From assembly GCF_005886105.2 (NCBI RefSeq), contig NZ_PNCO02000001.1, forward strand, positions 3,957,001 to 4,021,000: a stretch of DNA of 64,000 nucleotides, read 5' to 3'. The stretch's first letter is position 1; each line of letters begins with the position of its first letter. Below are positions 18,485 through 27,635 of the stretch, one piece after another. The position numbers and the translations under genes were made by a program. The stretch is from Pseudoalteromonas galatheae (GTDB taxonomy: Bacteria > Pseudomonadota > Gammaproteobacteria > Enterobacterales > Alteromonadaceae). The notes under the pieces were generated by a model. It was not told where the DNA came from, did no database searches, and saw nothing but the letters and a program-made list of their open reading frames with translations.

Positions 18485-18934
18485 TTAGAAGTCAGTCGTA
18501 TTGAATAAAGCGTCGTACTCACTCTGGCTCAAATAGAGCAGCACATTGCTACTTGATTGCAGTGGCGCAATCGAAAAGCGCTTTAATGTCTCCAACAATA
18601 GCGCTTGTTGACGCTTTTCAAGCTCAAGCTCTGCAGTCAGCATCGCAGCTCGTAACTTTTTATAGTTTTGGTAGTCTTGATGATGTGTTTTTAGGGTATG
18701 GCGGATCGCGCGTTGAGGTTGTAACACCGCTTGGTCAAACTGCTTAGCAGTCTTTACCAGTGCGGCTAGGGTGTCGGGGGTAATTGTCAGTGCTAAAGTG
18801 TCGAGGTAACAAAGTAACAAACAGAGGTTGATATTTTTGTCTGCAGCATCTTGCAAATTCAGCAGCCGCGATTGCATCCGCGGGCGGCTGTAGAATTCAC
18901 AGGCAAACTGCCAAAAGTCTTCACGACTTAGCAT
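18485..18934 (-). CDS. TIGR02444 family protein
   Basis: A 149-residue cytoplasmic protein opening SREDFWQFACEFYSRPRMQSRLLNLQDAAD..NINLCLLLCYLD, the pattern of TIGR02444 proteins that accompany yheS in many gammaproteobacteria. Function is unknown. The start overlaps the end of yheS by seven bases in the same direction, so the two are translationally linked. Confidence 0.85.
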   Translation of the reverse strand: MLSREDFWQFACEFYSRPRMQSRLLNLQDAADKNINLCLLLCYLDTLALTITPDTLAALVKTAKQFDQAVLQPQRAIRHTLKTHHQDYQNYKKLRAAMLTAELELEKRQQALLLETLKRFSIAPLQSSSNVLLYLSQSEYDALFNTTDF

Positions 18935-20856
18935 ATCTCTCCAGTCCCATCGAAATGGTTTTGCTTTTCTTCTAACTCTTCCAGTGCCATTAATAAGTTT
19001 TCTTCTGTGTCATTAAGCTCAGGGGTTATCTTGGCTTGTTTTGCCAGTAAGTCACTTAATTTTGCTTTGTTCTCGTCCGTGTATAGGCTGTTTTCAGCCA
19101 AAGCTTGCTCAATTTCATCTGCTTGCTCAGTGAGCTTGTCGAGCTGTTTTTCGAGCTTTTCAATCGACTTTTTCAACGGTTGAATGGCTTTTCTGAACTC
19201 GGCTTCAAGACGCTTTTGCTCTTTACGATTGGCATTAGAGTTTTGCTTTGTTTCAGCCTCTGAGGCGCTTGGTTTCGCTTGCTCTTTATTGGCATTCATA
19301 AGCCATTGGTAGTAGGCATCTAAGTCATAGCCGAACTGAGAAACGGTCCCATTATCAACTAAATAGTACTCGTCAGCGGTATTTTTCAGCATGTGGCGAT
19401 CGTGGGAAACCGTTACCATTGCGCCCTCAAAACCTTGCAAGGCCATTACAAGTGCGTGTCGCATTTCTAAATCTAGGTGGTTAGTCGGCTCATCGAGTAA
19501 CAGCAGATTAGGCTTTTGATATACTAGCATTGCAAGTACGAGTCGTGCTTTTTCGCCACCAGAAAACGGCGCAACGGGTTCGAGGGCCTTATCACCATGA
19601 AAAGCAAAACCGCCCAAGAAATCGCGAATAAGCTGCTCTGGTACTTTAGGGTCTAGACGTTGAATATGGGTAACCGCACTGGCCTCAAGATCGAGAGATT
19701 CAAGCTGATGCTGAGCAAAATAGCCTACATTTAATCCTTGGTGTTGAAACACTTCACCAGCTTGTGGAGTTAAATCGCCGGCAAGTAACTTGATTAGGGT
19801 CGATTTACCTGCGCCGTTACGGCCAAGTAACGCAATACGGCTACCTGGGACGAGGTTAAGCTTGATGTCATGCAAAATGGTAACGTCACTATAGCCCGCT
19901 TTGGCTTGCTCTAGTGTCATCAATGGATTAGGTAAGCTTGTTGGATCTGCAAATTCAAAATTAAATGGTGAATCTGCATGAGCGGGCGCGAGCATTTCCA
20001 TGCGTTCAAGGGCCTTCACACGACTTTGCGCTTGTTTTGCTTTACTCGCTTTCGCTTTAAAGCGGGTAATAAACTTCTCTAAATGTGCAATCGTTTCTTG
20101 TTGCTTTTCGTAAAGCGCTTGGTGCTGTGCCATGCGCTCTGCTTTTTGACGCTCAAACTGAGAATAGTGACCTTTATAGACGTTGATCTGCTGTTGGTCG
20201 ATATGCCAAATCTCACCAACAACAGCATCTAAAAATTCGCGGTCGTGAGAAATAAGCACTAATGTACCCTGATAGGCGCGCAAAAAGCGTTCTAGCCAAT
20301 AAACAGCATCCAAGTCCAAGTGGTTGGTTGGCTCATCCAAAAGCAATAAATCAGCATCGCGGATCAGCGCTTGCGCAAGGTTCAAGCGCATGCGCCAACC
20401 TCCAGAAAAGTCGCTAACGGCAAACTCTATCTGTTCATTGCTAAAACCAAGGCCATGGAGTAGTTCACCCGCTTTGGCTTCAATACTGTACCCTTTGATG
20501 TTTTCTAGCTGTTGGTGTGCTTTTGCTTGTAGTTCACCATCACCATCCCGCTCCGCTTGTTGTAGCTGCGTTCTCAATACATAGTATTCAGGGTGTCCCT
20601 GTAGTACATATTCGAGTGCGCTAATGGAGAGTGCTGGGGTTTCTTGTTTTACCGATGCAATAGACCAATCTTTTGGAATAGAAAAATCACCAGAATCGAG
20701 TTGCAGCTCGCCTTTTAGCAGCGCAAAGAGAGAAGATTTACCACAACCATTGGCACCGACAAGACCCGCCTTATGTTGTGGGTAAAGCGTTGCATTAGCT
20801 TGTTTTAGCAGTGTTTTACTGCCACGAAGTAGCTCGATATCAGAAAGTTGGATCAT
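18928..20856 (-). CDS. yheS: ABC-F family ATPase
   Basis: A 642-residue soluble ABC-F protein with two nucleotide-binding domains and no membrane domain. Walker A motifs are GANGCGKSS (34-42) and GRNGAGKST; signatures FSGGW and FSGGEKARL; Walker B LLLLDEPTNHLDL in both. A basic linker lies between domains, and a coiled-coil tail rich in Lys, Glu and Gln fills the last 110 residues. ABC-F proteins act on stalled or translating ribosomes; YheS is proposed to relieve arrest-type stalls. Paired with the overlapping TIGR02444 gene. Confidence 0.95.
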   Translation of the reverse strand: MIQLSDIELLRGSKTLLKQANATLYPQHKAGLVGANGCGKSSLFALLKGELQLDSGDFSIPKDWSIASVKQETPALSISALEYVLQGHPEYYVLRTQLQQAERDGDGELQAKAHQQLENIKGYSIEAKAGELLHGLGFSNEQIEFAVSDFSGGWRMRLNLAQALIRDADLLLLDEPTNHLDLDAVYWLERFLRAYQGTLVLISHDREFLDAVVGEIWHIDQQQINVYKGHYSQFERQKAERMAQHQALYEKQQETIAHLEKFITRFKAKASKAKQAQSRVKALERMEMLAPAHADSPFNFEFADPTSLPNPLMTLEQAKAGYSDVTILHDIKLNLVPGSRIALLGRNGAGKSTLIKLLAGDLTPQAGEVFQHQGLNVGYFAQHQLESLDLEASAVTHIQRLDPKVPEQLIRDFLGGFAFHGDKALEPVAPFSGGEKARLVLAMLVYQKPNLLLLDEPTNHLDLEMRHALVMALQGFEGAMVTVSHDRHMLKNTADEYYLVDNGTVSQFGYDLDAYYQWLMNANKEQAKPSASEAETKQNSNANRKEQKRLEAEFRKAIQPLKKSIEKLEKQLDKLTEQADEIEQALAENSLYTDENKAKLSDLLAKQAKITPELNDTEENLLMALEELEEKQNHFDGTGEIC

Positions 20857-20986
20857 AATTCTAAAAGTCTGTCTAAATTGCGCGCATCATAACATGGATC
20901 CAATCACTTACTCCAAGCGTATCATGACAAATAAAATTAGGATAAAATGACAAACCTTAGACTCAGTGTTCATTAGAGGTGTCGAG

Positions 20987-21187
20987 TTGAAAGTTAAGAA
21001 GCGTTTTATTGCAGGGGCGAGTTGTCCAGAATGCCAAAAAATCGACGTAATGATGCTCTACAAAGAGCATGATGTTGAAAAAGTTGAATGTGTTGAGTGT
21101 GGCCATGTAATGTCACAGCCGAAAGACGCGGTACAGGCTTCTACACGCCAGTTTGAGCAAGTCATTGGGGTGTTCAAACCGGAGTGA
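20987..21187 (+). CDS. yheV: YheV family zinc-ribbon protein
   Basis: A 66-residue protein with two CxxC knuckles, CPECQ and CVECGH, spaced as in a zinc ribbon, plus the family tail EQVIGVFKPE. It starts at TTG 20987, preferred because AGAGG lies eight bases upstream and the aligned start KKRFIAGA matches YheV; GTG 20966 is an alternative. Its role is unknown. Divergent from yheS, convergent with slyX. Confidence 0.85.
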   Translation: MKVKKRFIAGASCPECQKIDVMMLYKEHDVEKVECVECGHVMSQPKDAVQASTRQFEQVIGVFKPE

Positions 21188-21204
21188 GTTTTCATCCCGG
21201 TTTT
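21176..21204 (+). terminator. terminator overlapping the yheV stop codon
   Basis: AAACCGG at the last yheV codons pairs with CCGGTTTT at 21197-21204, giving a GC-rich stem with T4, between convergent yheV and slyX. Confidence 0.55.
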
Positions 21205-21215
21205 CAATTAGTCTG

Positions 21216-21428
21216 TTAGTAGTGCGGTGGTGGTGGCTCTTGATGTTGAGGCATTAAACCCGGATCGCGGCCTTCTTTCATTTTCTCAGCCAATAGCTCA
21301 ATTTGACGTTGCATTTTAGCCAAGCGCTGCTGATGTGCCTTTAACTCTTCATTTAAGGTTTCGATTGTATCTTCTTGAAAGGCAAGCTTAGCCTCAAGCT
21401 CAGTAATTCTGTTTTCGATTTCATTCAT
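21216..21428 (-). CDS. slyX: SlyX family protein
   Basis: A 70-residue coiled-coil protein: IENRITELEAKLAFQEDTIETLNEELKAHQQRL shows clear heptads, and the tail ends in PPPPHY, exactly the SlyX pattern. Function is unknown. It overlaps the end of the WD40 lipoprotein gene by four bases (ATGA type), so it is translated from the same message. Confidence 0.93.
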   Translation of the reverse strand: MNEIENRITELEAKLAFQEDTIETLNEELKAHQQRLAKMQRQIELLAEKMKEGRDPGLMPQHQEPPPPHY

Positions 21429-22438
21429 GGCTTTTTCACCTGCGCAAATTTTTCCAGTAGTCCGCTGGAACTTTCGGTTAACAGTGCAGTGTCTCGGTCT
21501 TGAAAAGCAACGTCAAATACAACCGCAGACTTGGGGCGGCTCCCCTCCCGGGGTTGTACACGCCAAGTTTGCAGTCGTTCGCCATCACTTACTCGCCATA
21601 AAATAAGCTCACGGTTAGGTGAGCCGGTAGCCAAGAGCGTAGCGTCTTGATTAAAGCGCACTGCACTGAAAATTTTCTGGCGAGCAATATACTGTAATTG
21701 TGCTTTGAGATCACCAGAAGTTAGTTGCCAAATACTCGCTTTTTTCATGCTATCTGCGGTAAAAGCAAATCTTCCTTGGTCATCTAATGCAACTTTGGTC
21801 ACGCGACTTGGGTGATTAAAGCGATGGATCACTTGCCCCGTTCTAGTATCCCAAAAGTAAGCGGTATAGTCGTTGCCTCCGGTTAAGGCAAAGTGGCCAT
21901 TGGGAGACATGGCAATAGAATTGATATTTTCTTGATGTCCAAGGAACTCTATTCGCCTTCCGCTTTCTAAGTCGAGATGAACGACAACGTTATCGCTACG
22001 GGCGTAGAGTAAATATCGGCCCGCATTGCTAATAGTGATATCTCGGATAGTGCCAGACTCGATCTCGAAATACCCTAGATTTTGACCGTTTTCGACACTC
22101 CAGATAGCGAATGTCTTATCAGTGGCTGTAACGGCTGTGGAGTTATCATTGGCTAAAGCTAGTGAGTGAATAAGGTCGTCGGGCGCATCAGAGTGACGCC
22201 ATTGAAATTTGAGGCCTTGCTCTTGATTATCCCAAAGTACGGCCCCATGCTCTATGGAAGAAACTAGGCTGTAGTGACCATCCACAGAGATCGCAGCAGA
22301 AAATGCGCCTCTGCTGGCATGTTCTACGGTCATAACGGCTTTTGAAGTATCAGGGCCACAGCCGGTTAAGGTGAAGCAACTGAGCATCGCGCATGCAAAG
22401 AGGAGGCTTGTCCACTTAATGTTGACGAGTTTGACCAT
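21425..22438 (-). CDS. WD40-repeat lipoprotein
   Basis: A 337-residue protein with signal peptide and lipobox LTGC (Cys about residue 27), then a beta-propeller made of WD40-like repeats such as AVLWD, FAIWS, AYFWDTRTG, ASIWQLTSGDL and LILWRVSDG. It should be anchored to the envelope facing the periplasm. Such single-propeller lipoproteins beside slyX are known in Alteromonadales but lack an assigned function; a scaffold role is inference. First gene of a two-gene unit with slyX and divergent from fkpA. Confidence 0.85.
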   Translation of the reverse strand: MVKLVNIKWTSLLFACAMLSCFTLTGCGPDTSKAVMTVEHASRGAFSAAISVDGHYSLVSSIEHGAVLWDNQEQGLKFQWRHSDAPDDLIHSLALANDNSTAVTATDKTFAIWSVENGQNLGYFEIESGTIRDITISNAGRYLLYARSDNVVVHLDLESGRRIEFLGHQENINSIAMSPNGHFALTGGNDYTAYFWDTRTGQVIHRFNHPSRVTKVALDDQGRFAFTADSMKKASIWQLTSGDLKAQLQYIARQKIFSAVRFNQDATLLATGSPNRELILWRVSDGERLQTWRVQPREGSRPKSAVVFDVAFQDRDTALLTESSSGLLEKFAQVKKP

Positions 22439-22706
22439 AAATTAGGTAAATCCTCCTTAACTCCGAAGTCTACAACAGGTAGACTAAAGGCACTAAAAAC
22501 AAGATATTATTTTGATATTAGCGTATTAAAAGCGTAATGTCGTTACGCGATAATGGCAAGCAAATGCATATTGGCATTCTGATCAGAGAATGTTAATGTG
22601 GCTAGCACCTTTTCTTATTAATATAAAATTAACAATGGCACCGCATATCAAGCTCTCTTGCGCGAGCATTGGTGTTTTGATAGTAGGGACTGTCGGAGAG
22701 TTGAGA

Positions 22707-23459
22707 ATGAAACAGACGATTAAATTGTCACTCGTTGCTGCTTCAGTGTTAGCACTAGTAGCGTGTAATAAAAAAGCTGAAGAGCAAAAGCCTGCTGAAG
22801 TTAAGTTGGATACTGAAATGCAACAGCAAGCATACGGTATCGGTGCTTCAGTTGGTAACTTCTTGCAAAAAGATTTAGCAGACAAAAAAGAGCTAGGTAT
22901 CGAACTAGATCAAGAGCTGCTGATGCGTGGCTTTAAAGATGCACTTGCTGGTGAGGCCAAGTTAGACGAAGCTAAAATTCGTGAAGTGCTAACTGCGCTA
23001 GATTCTTCTGTTCGTGAAAAGCAGACAGCAAAAGCTGAAGCTGACGCGAAGAAAAATAAAGAAGAAGGTGATAAGTTCCTAGCCGAGAATGCGAAAAAAG
23101 AAGGCGTTACAGTAACTGATTCAGGCTTACAATATGAAGTGCTAAGCGAAGGCGATGGTGAAAAGCCAGTTGCAACTGACATGGTTAAAGTACACTACAA
23201 GGGAACTTTACTAGATGGCTCTGAGTTCGATAGCTCTTATGCGCGTAATGAACCTGCAAGCTTCCGCCTAAACCAAGTTATCGCTGGTTGGACTGAAGGT
23301 CTACAGCTAATGAATGTTGGCGCTAAGTATAAGTTTACTATTCCAGCGGATCTTGCATACGGCACTCGTGACCTTGGTAAAATTCCAGCTAATTCAACAT
23401 TGGTATTTGAAGTTGAGCTGCTAGATATTGAAGGTGAAGCTGAAGAAGCTGCTGAGTAA
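22707..23459 (+). CDS. fkpA: FKBP-type peptidyl-prolyl cis-trans isomerase (FkpA)
   Basis: A 250-residue periplasmic foldase. The signal sequence ends in LALVAC, suggesting a lipoprotein rather than the soluble E. coli form. An N-terminal helical dimerisation domain (FKBP_N, about 30-135) precedes the FKBP domain with VKVHYKGTLLDGSEFDSSY, VIAGWTEGLQLM and IPANSTLVFEVELL. It assists outer-membrane protein folding. The ATG at 22707 gives a proper signal peptide; upstream in-frame codons do not. A perfect terminator follows. Confidence 0.94.
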   Translation: MKQTIKLSLVAASVLALVACNKKAEEQKPAEVKLDTEMQQQAYGIGASVGNFLQKDLADKKELGIELDQELLMRGFKDALAGEAKLDEAKIREVLTALDSSVREKQTAKAEADAKKNKEEGDKFLAENAKKEGVTVTDSGLQYEVLSEGDGEKPVATDMVKVHYKGTLLDGSEFDSSYARNEPASFRLNQVIAGWTEGLQLMNVGAKYKFTIPADLAYGTRDLGKIPANSTLVFEVELLDIEGEAEEAAE

Positions 23460-23478
23460 TTTGATATTGCTTGCAACG

Positions 23479-23509
23479 AAAAAGGTGAGATAGCTATCTC
23501 ACCTTTTTT
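23479..23509. terminator. bidirectional terminator between fkpA and rsd
   Basis: AAAAAGGTGAGATAG pairs exactly with CTATCTCACCTTTTT, a palindrome with A and T runs either side, located between convergent fkpA and rsd. Confidence 0.92.
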
Positions 23510-23534
23510 GTATGCTGGTTCCCGCAAATGTAGA

Positions 23535-24005
23535 CTATTCTGTGTGATTAGAATAAAGGTTATCGATAAGTTCATCTTCCAATTGGAAGCGTAACTCAAG
23601 CGTTTCACCTAACACAGACAGGTCGTTATCGAAGTTTGTTAATTCTTGCGTTTCTTGATTTACTTCAGCGTATTTGTCGTTGAAATCAAGTGCGGTATCA
23701 GTCGTATCTGTGATCCGAGGGTACAGTGACTGAGCCAGTTTTGCGCTTTCAGGGCCTTTTTCTTGGCAGGCCTCAACAATGTTGTCATAAATTTCAAAAT
23801 GACCAGCTGAAAGATAGTCCATCAAAATCTGGCAGAATGACTGAATGTCAACTTGCTCAGGAAGTGCTTTACCATTTCGAGTTGGTGAGCATCCTGCAAC
23901 TTTATAATATAAAACCAATAGTTCCTGACGCTCTGCTAACCATGCATCAATTACACTATGGCTGCCTCCCCATTTCTGTTGGGCTTGTTCTAACTGCGAA
24001 AGCAT
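23535..24005 (-). CDS. rsd: anti-sigma 70 factor Rsd/AlgQ family
   Basis: A 156-residue helical protein that binds the housekeeping sigma factor in stationary phase and frees core RNA polymerase for alternative sigma factors. Family features are WLAERQELLVLYYKVAGC (about residues 23-40), FCQILMDYLSAGHFEIYD and the C-terminal acidic helix. The usual neighbour hemE lies divergently upstream, as around rsd in other gammaproteobacteria, but nudC is missing between them and the gap instead holds a candidate small RNA. Confidence 0.92.
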   Translation of the reverse strand: MLSQLEQAQQKWGGSHSVIDAWLAERQELLVLYYKVAGCSPTRNGKALPEQVDIQSFCQILMDYLSAGHFEIYDNIVEACQEKGPESAKLAQSLYPRITDTTDTALDFNDKYAEVNQETQELTNFDNDLSVLGETLELRFQLEDELIDNLYSNHTE

Positions 24006-24152
24006 AGTGATTCTCCTTAAGCGGGTTACCTACCTCTATGGAAAGGGAAACGGGGCAAAAGGTCAACCAATTTTTTCTGTAAAAGCGTAAAAAGATCAAA
24101 AGATTATTGGTTTGATTATCGGGAATGTTAACAAATTCAGGAGGATAAAAAT

Positions 24153-24261
24153 AAAAAAACCACCGAGAGAAACTCAAGGTGGTTCAAAATAGCAGTTTAG
24201 CTTGTTGCGTAATGTTGTTATTTTTCTAATTGAAGGTGTTTTGTTGTTATTTTTCTAACGC
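24153..24261 (-). ncRNA. candidate small RNA in the rsd-hemE gap
   Basis: An orphan minus-strand terminator (stem AACCACC/GGTGGTT at 24158-24184, then seven T) is preceded on the same strand by a good sigma-70 promoter, predicting a transcript of about 110 nt that encodes no convincing protein. The body carries two copies of TTAGAAAAATAACAACA about 30 bases apart, an A/C-rich unpaired stretch of the kind that can bind Hfq or serve as a seed. It could also be a leader of rsd, but the terminator would end it about 150 bp before rsd. Unnamed; not recognised as a known family. Confidence 0.55.
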
Positions 24262-24267
24262 GGTAAT

Positions 24268-24296
24268 TTTATACCAACCTTTTAATCGTGTTGCAA
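24268..24296 (-). promoter_or_regulatory. sigma-70 promoter of the candidate small RNA
   Basis: On the minus strand: -35 TTGCAA (24291-24296), 17-bp spacer, -10 TATAAA (24268-24273) continuing as TATAAAAT. Predicted start near 24261. The remaining 175 bp to hemE show no other clear element. Confidence 0.6.
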
Positions 24297-24471
24297 ACAG
24301 TTTAATCGCTTGTTTCGGTAATTTTTACACAAGCTTATGAATTTGTTCCTAATAAAGTGAGGTTTAATCTAGATCATAACGAGGCGTTGGCAAGGATAGT
24401 TTAGATAGTGCCCATGTGCACTTAGTGATACAATCCGCACAATTGAATTTAAGTATTGGAATAGAGACGCT

Positions 24472-25536
24472 ATGAGCGAATTAAAAAACGATCGTTATTT
24501 ACGAGCGCTATTAAAACAACCAGTTGACGTCACACCAGTATGGATGATGCGCCAAGCTGGTCGTTATCTACCAGAGTATCGTGCCACCAGAGCACAAGCT
24601 GGTGACTTTATGAGCCTTTGTAAAAATGCAGAACTGGCATGTGAAGTGACATTACAGCCGCTGCGTCGTTATCCATTAGATGCGGCGATTCTGTTTAGCG
24701 ATATTTTGACTATTCCAGATGCAATGGGACTTGGACTTTACTTTGAAACTGGTGAAGGTCCAAAGTTTGAGCGCCCTATCCAATCGTTAGACGATGTTAA
24801 AAAGCTACCAAAATTAGATCCAACCGATGAGCTTGGTTATGTAATGAATGCAGTGAGCACAATTCGTCGTGAGCTTAAAGGTGAAGTACCACTTATTGGT
24901 TTCTCCGGCTCACCATGGACGCTAGCGACTTACATGATTGAAGGCGGTAGCAGCAAAACATTCGGTAAGATTAAAAAGATGGCGTTTGCAGAGCCGCAGA
25001 CACTGCACTTACTGCTAGATAAAGTGGCCGATTCGGTTATCGACTACCTAAATGCGCAAGTAAAAGCGGGTGCTCAGTCGCTAATGATCTTCGACTCATG
25101 GGGCGGGGTGTTAAGCCCACGTGACTACAAAGAGTTTTCACTACAATATATGCACAAAATTGTAGATGGCCTGATCCGTGAAAATGACGGTCGCAAAGTA
25201 CCCGTGACATTATTCACGAAGAACGGCGGTCAATGGATTGAAGCAATTGCAGCTACTGGATGTGATGCAGTTGGCCTTGATTGGACGATTGATATCGCCG
25301 ATGCAAAACGTCGTGTAGGCGATAAAGTTGCACTACAAGGTAATATGGATCCTTCAATGCTACACGGTACCCATGAGCGTATTCGTGAAGAAGTTCAGCA
25401 TATCTTAGCTGGTTTTGGCGAAGGTAATGGTCATGTCTTTAACTTAGGCCATGGCATTACGCCTGATGTTGACCCTGAAAATGCAGGTGTTTTCATCAAT
25501 GCGGTTCACGAATTTAGCCGTCAATATCACAAGTAA
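24472..25536 (+). CDS. hemE: uroporphyrinogen decarboxylase
   Basis: HemE removes four carboxyl groups from uroporphyrinogen III to give coproporphyrinogen III in heme synthesis. The 354-residue TIM-barrel protein shows the active-site signature [13 protein letters not shown] (about residues 25-37), [16 protein letters not shown] with the catalytic Asp, [17 protein letters not shown] and the C-terminal NLGHGI. It is monocistronic, with a perfect terminator downstream. Confidence 0.97.
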   Translation: MSELKNDRYLRALLKQPVDVTPVWMMRQAGRYLPEYRATRAQAGDFMSLCKNAELACEVTLQPLRRYPLDAAILFSDILTIPDAMGLGLYFETGEGPKFERPIQSLDDVKKLPKLDPTDELGYVMNAVSTIRRELKGEVPLIGFSGSPWTLATYMIEGGSSKTFGKIKKMAFAEPQTLHLLLDKVADSVIDYLNAQVKAGAQSLMIFDSWGGVLSPRDYKEFSLQYMHKIVDGLIRENDGRKVPVTLFTKNGGQWIEAIAATGCDAVGLDWTIDIADAKRRVGDKVALQGNMDPSMLHGTHERIREEVQHILAGFGEGNGHVFNLGHGITPDVDPENAGVFINAVHEFSRQYHK

Positions 25537-25566
25537 TTTAAGTTTGAACTTAAACTTAAAATAGTA

Positions 25567-25593
25567 AAGAGCGCTTATTGAAGCGCTCTTTTT
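25567..25593. terminator. terminator after hemE
   Basis: AAGAGCGCTT-ATTG-AAGCGCTCTT followed by TTT: a perfect 10-bp stem between convergent hemE and the aminopeptidase gene. Confidence 0.92.
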
Positions 25594-25607
25594 GTTTTTG
25601 AAATGTA

Positions 25608-27455
25608 TTATTCAAATAAGGCGTCGATGGTGCCTTGAGCAAGTGGGTGGTATCCCGGACGTGCTTGTTGATAAACACGGTAAGCCCAGTCACGTTTGCC
25701 ATTCTTAATGAGAGACTTGTATAAATTCACAATAAGCTTGCGACGACCAATACTTACTAGATGCTTTTCAAGGTCTGGGTAAATAGCTTGGTAGCCGTTA
25801 CCTACTGCTAGCATATACCAAGCAAATGCGCGTTCAGCGTTGGTCGATTGCGTCAGCTTAAATGCCTTGTCCAATGCTTCCATACGCTCGATGGCGAGAT
25901 CTCTTGGTAGGTTATTAATAAAGTGCAGCCATTCATGTACCGTCCAAGCGTCGGTCGGTAAATCTGCAAGTGTTTTCTCGTCCTTTAACCAAGCTTGAGT
26001 TAGCGCATCCACTTTTTCAAAGGCATCAGAAGTTGGGGTCGGTGCGTCGCTTGGCAAGCCAGGCTCATAAATCCACTCTTTGGCTTTTTCTAAGCTCACG
26101 ATACCAGGATATTGCTGTAGCAAGTTTTTGTCTAAGTACGCGACGAATTCATCAGTAGTCAGAGATTTAAAAGAGAAAGTTTTAAAGTAGGTTTTAACAA
26201 ACTTGTCGAACCTGTCACGACCAAACTTTTCTTCTAGATAAATAAGGAATAGTTGACCTTTAGTGTAAGGTACAGAGCTAAACGCATCGTCAGGATCGCG
26301 GCCATTAAGCTCTAAATTCATGCGTGTATCAGGAGCGGCAATAGTTTTAAGTTGTGCGCGTAGGCCTGCAGCGTCAAGTGCTTGCTCCATCACCGCGCGA
26401 TCACGACCAAACACTTCTTCCATAATACGGTTTTCAACGTAAGAGGTGAAACCTTCATTTAGCCATAGGTCTTCCCACGTCGCGTTGGTCACTAAGTTGC
26501 CAGACCAAGAGTGTGCTAACTCATGGGCGATTAGGTTTACTAAACTTTTGTCACCGGCAACTACAGTTGGCGTGATAAATGACAGGCGTGGATTTTCCAT
26601 ACCACCAAACGGGAAGCTAGGCGGCAACATGAGCAGGTCGTATCTACCCCAAGCGTATTCACCATACATGGCATTGGTTTTATCGATCATCGCTTGCGTA
26701 TCATTAAACTCAGCAACAGAGGCATCGAGGATTTGCGGTTCTGCAAAAATTGCAGTTTGGTGCGACATCTCTTTATATTCAAGGTTACCTGCACCAATTG
26801 CAATTAGGTACGGTGGGATAGCTTGCGGCATATCAAACCAATAATCGCCATCTTTGATCAATGCGCCGGTATTGTCCGCACTCATTACCGCACGTACATC
26901 TTTAGGTGTATGTACGCGAGCAGAGTAAGTCACACGCATTGCTGGCGTATCCTGCACGGGGATCCAACTACGAGCATGAATCGCTTGAGACTGGCTATAC
27001 ATAAATGGGTGAGATTTACTTGCGGTTTGCTGTGGTGTTAACCACTGTAGACCTGATGCTACTGGCAAGCTGTTGTAATAAATACGTGCTTTTTTTGCTT
27101 GCTCTTTAAAGTGAATAGTTAACTTAGCACCTTTCACATCATCGCGCTTGGCAAGATCAAACTTGGCGGTATGCCATTTATCATCTTTACCTTGATACAT
27201 CACTTTGTCGATTTCGAGGTCACGCGTATCTAGTACCAGCGTTCTTGCTTGGCGATTCTGCCAATCTAGTGTGTGTTCAACAAAACCTTCTAGTTGCTTA
27301 TCTTCAAAGTCAACGTCTAGGTCTAAATGCAAGTGTGTGGTAATAACATCGTTAAGATTGGCGTAAGTGTGTTGGTCAACGGCTGCGTTTACATCAGCAG
27401 TGTGGACAAGGCCAGCCATGGCAAGGCTGAGCGTAAGTGCCGAAAGTTTAATCAT
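25608..27455 (-). CDS. M1 family aminopeptidase, leukotriene-A4-hydrolase-like
   Basis: A 615-residue exported zinc aminopeptidase. A signal peptide precedes the N-terminal beta domain; the catalytic domain holds GGMEN (284-288), HELAH (311-315) and the third zinc ligand Glu334, the HEXXH-X18-E pattern. The C-terminal helical domain is of the LTA4H type. It probably trims peptides in the periplasm for nutrition. Single gene, divergent from murB. Confidence 0.94.
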   Translation of the reverse strand: MIKLSALTLSLAMAGLVHTADVNAAVDQHTYANLNDVITTHLHLDLDVDFEDKQLEGFVEHTLDWQNRQARTLVLDTRDLEIDKVMYQGKDDKWHTAKFDLAKRDDVKGAKLTIHFKEQAKKARIYYNSLPVASGLQWLTPQQTASKSHPFMYSQSQAIHARSWIPVQDTPAMRVTYSARVHTPKDVRAVMSADNTGALIKDGDYWFDMPQAIPPYLIAIGAGNLEYKEMSHQTAIFAEPQILDASVAEFNDTQAMIDKTNAMYGEYAWGRYDLLMLPPSFPFGGMENPRLSFITPTVVAGDKSLVNLIAHELAHSWSGNLVTNATWEDLWLNEGFTSYVENRIMEEVFGRDRAVMEQALDAAGLRAQLKTIAAPDTRMNLELNGRDPDDAFSSVPYTKGQLFLIYLEEKFGRDRFDKFVKTYFKTFSFKSLTTDEFVAYLDKNLLQQYPGIVSLEKAKEWIYEPGLPSDAPTPTSDAFEKVDALTQAWLKDEKTLADLPTDAWTVHEWLHFINNLPRDLAIERMEALDKAFKLTQSTNAERAFAWYMLAVGNGYQAIYPDLEKHLVSIGRRKLIVNLYKSLIKNGKRDWAYRVYQQARPGYHPLAQGTIDALFE

Positions 27456-27635
27456 AATGCTGCTCTTATAAAAAGAATATTCCCAATTAGAACGGCTAAC
27501 ATAACTAATTTCTGACCATTTAAACAGTATAAGCCGATGGGTTACATAAAATGGTGGGCAAGATGACGTTAATGCGTAAGTCAGGGCAATGCGCTACACT
27601 AGCGCCAGTTTAGTTAATATTGGCAAGGTGCTGCA

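Noticed and set aside
22590..22706. N-terminal extension of FkpA by 39 residues
   Set aside because: It would bury the signal peptide and lipobox; ATG 22707 starts a normal export signal.
24006..24471. nudC between rsd and hemE
   Set aside because: E. coli has nudC here, but no reading frame or Nudix motif is present in this gap.
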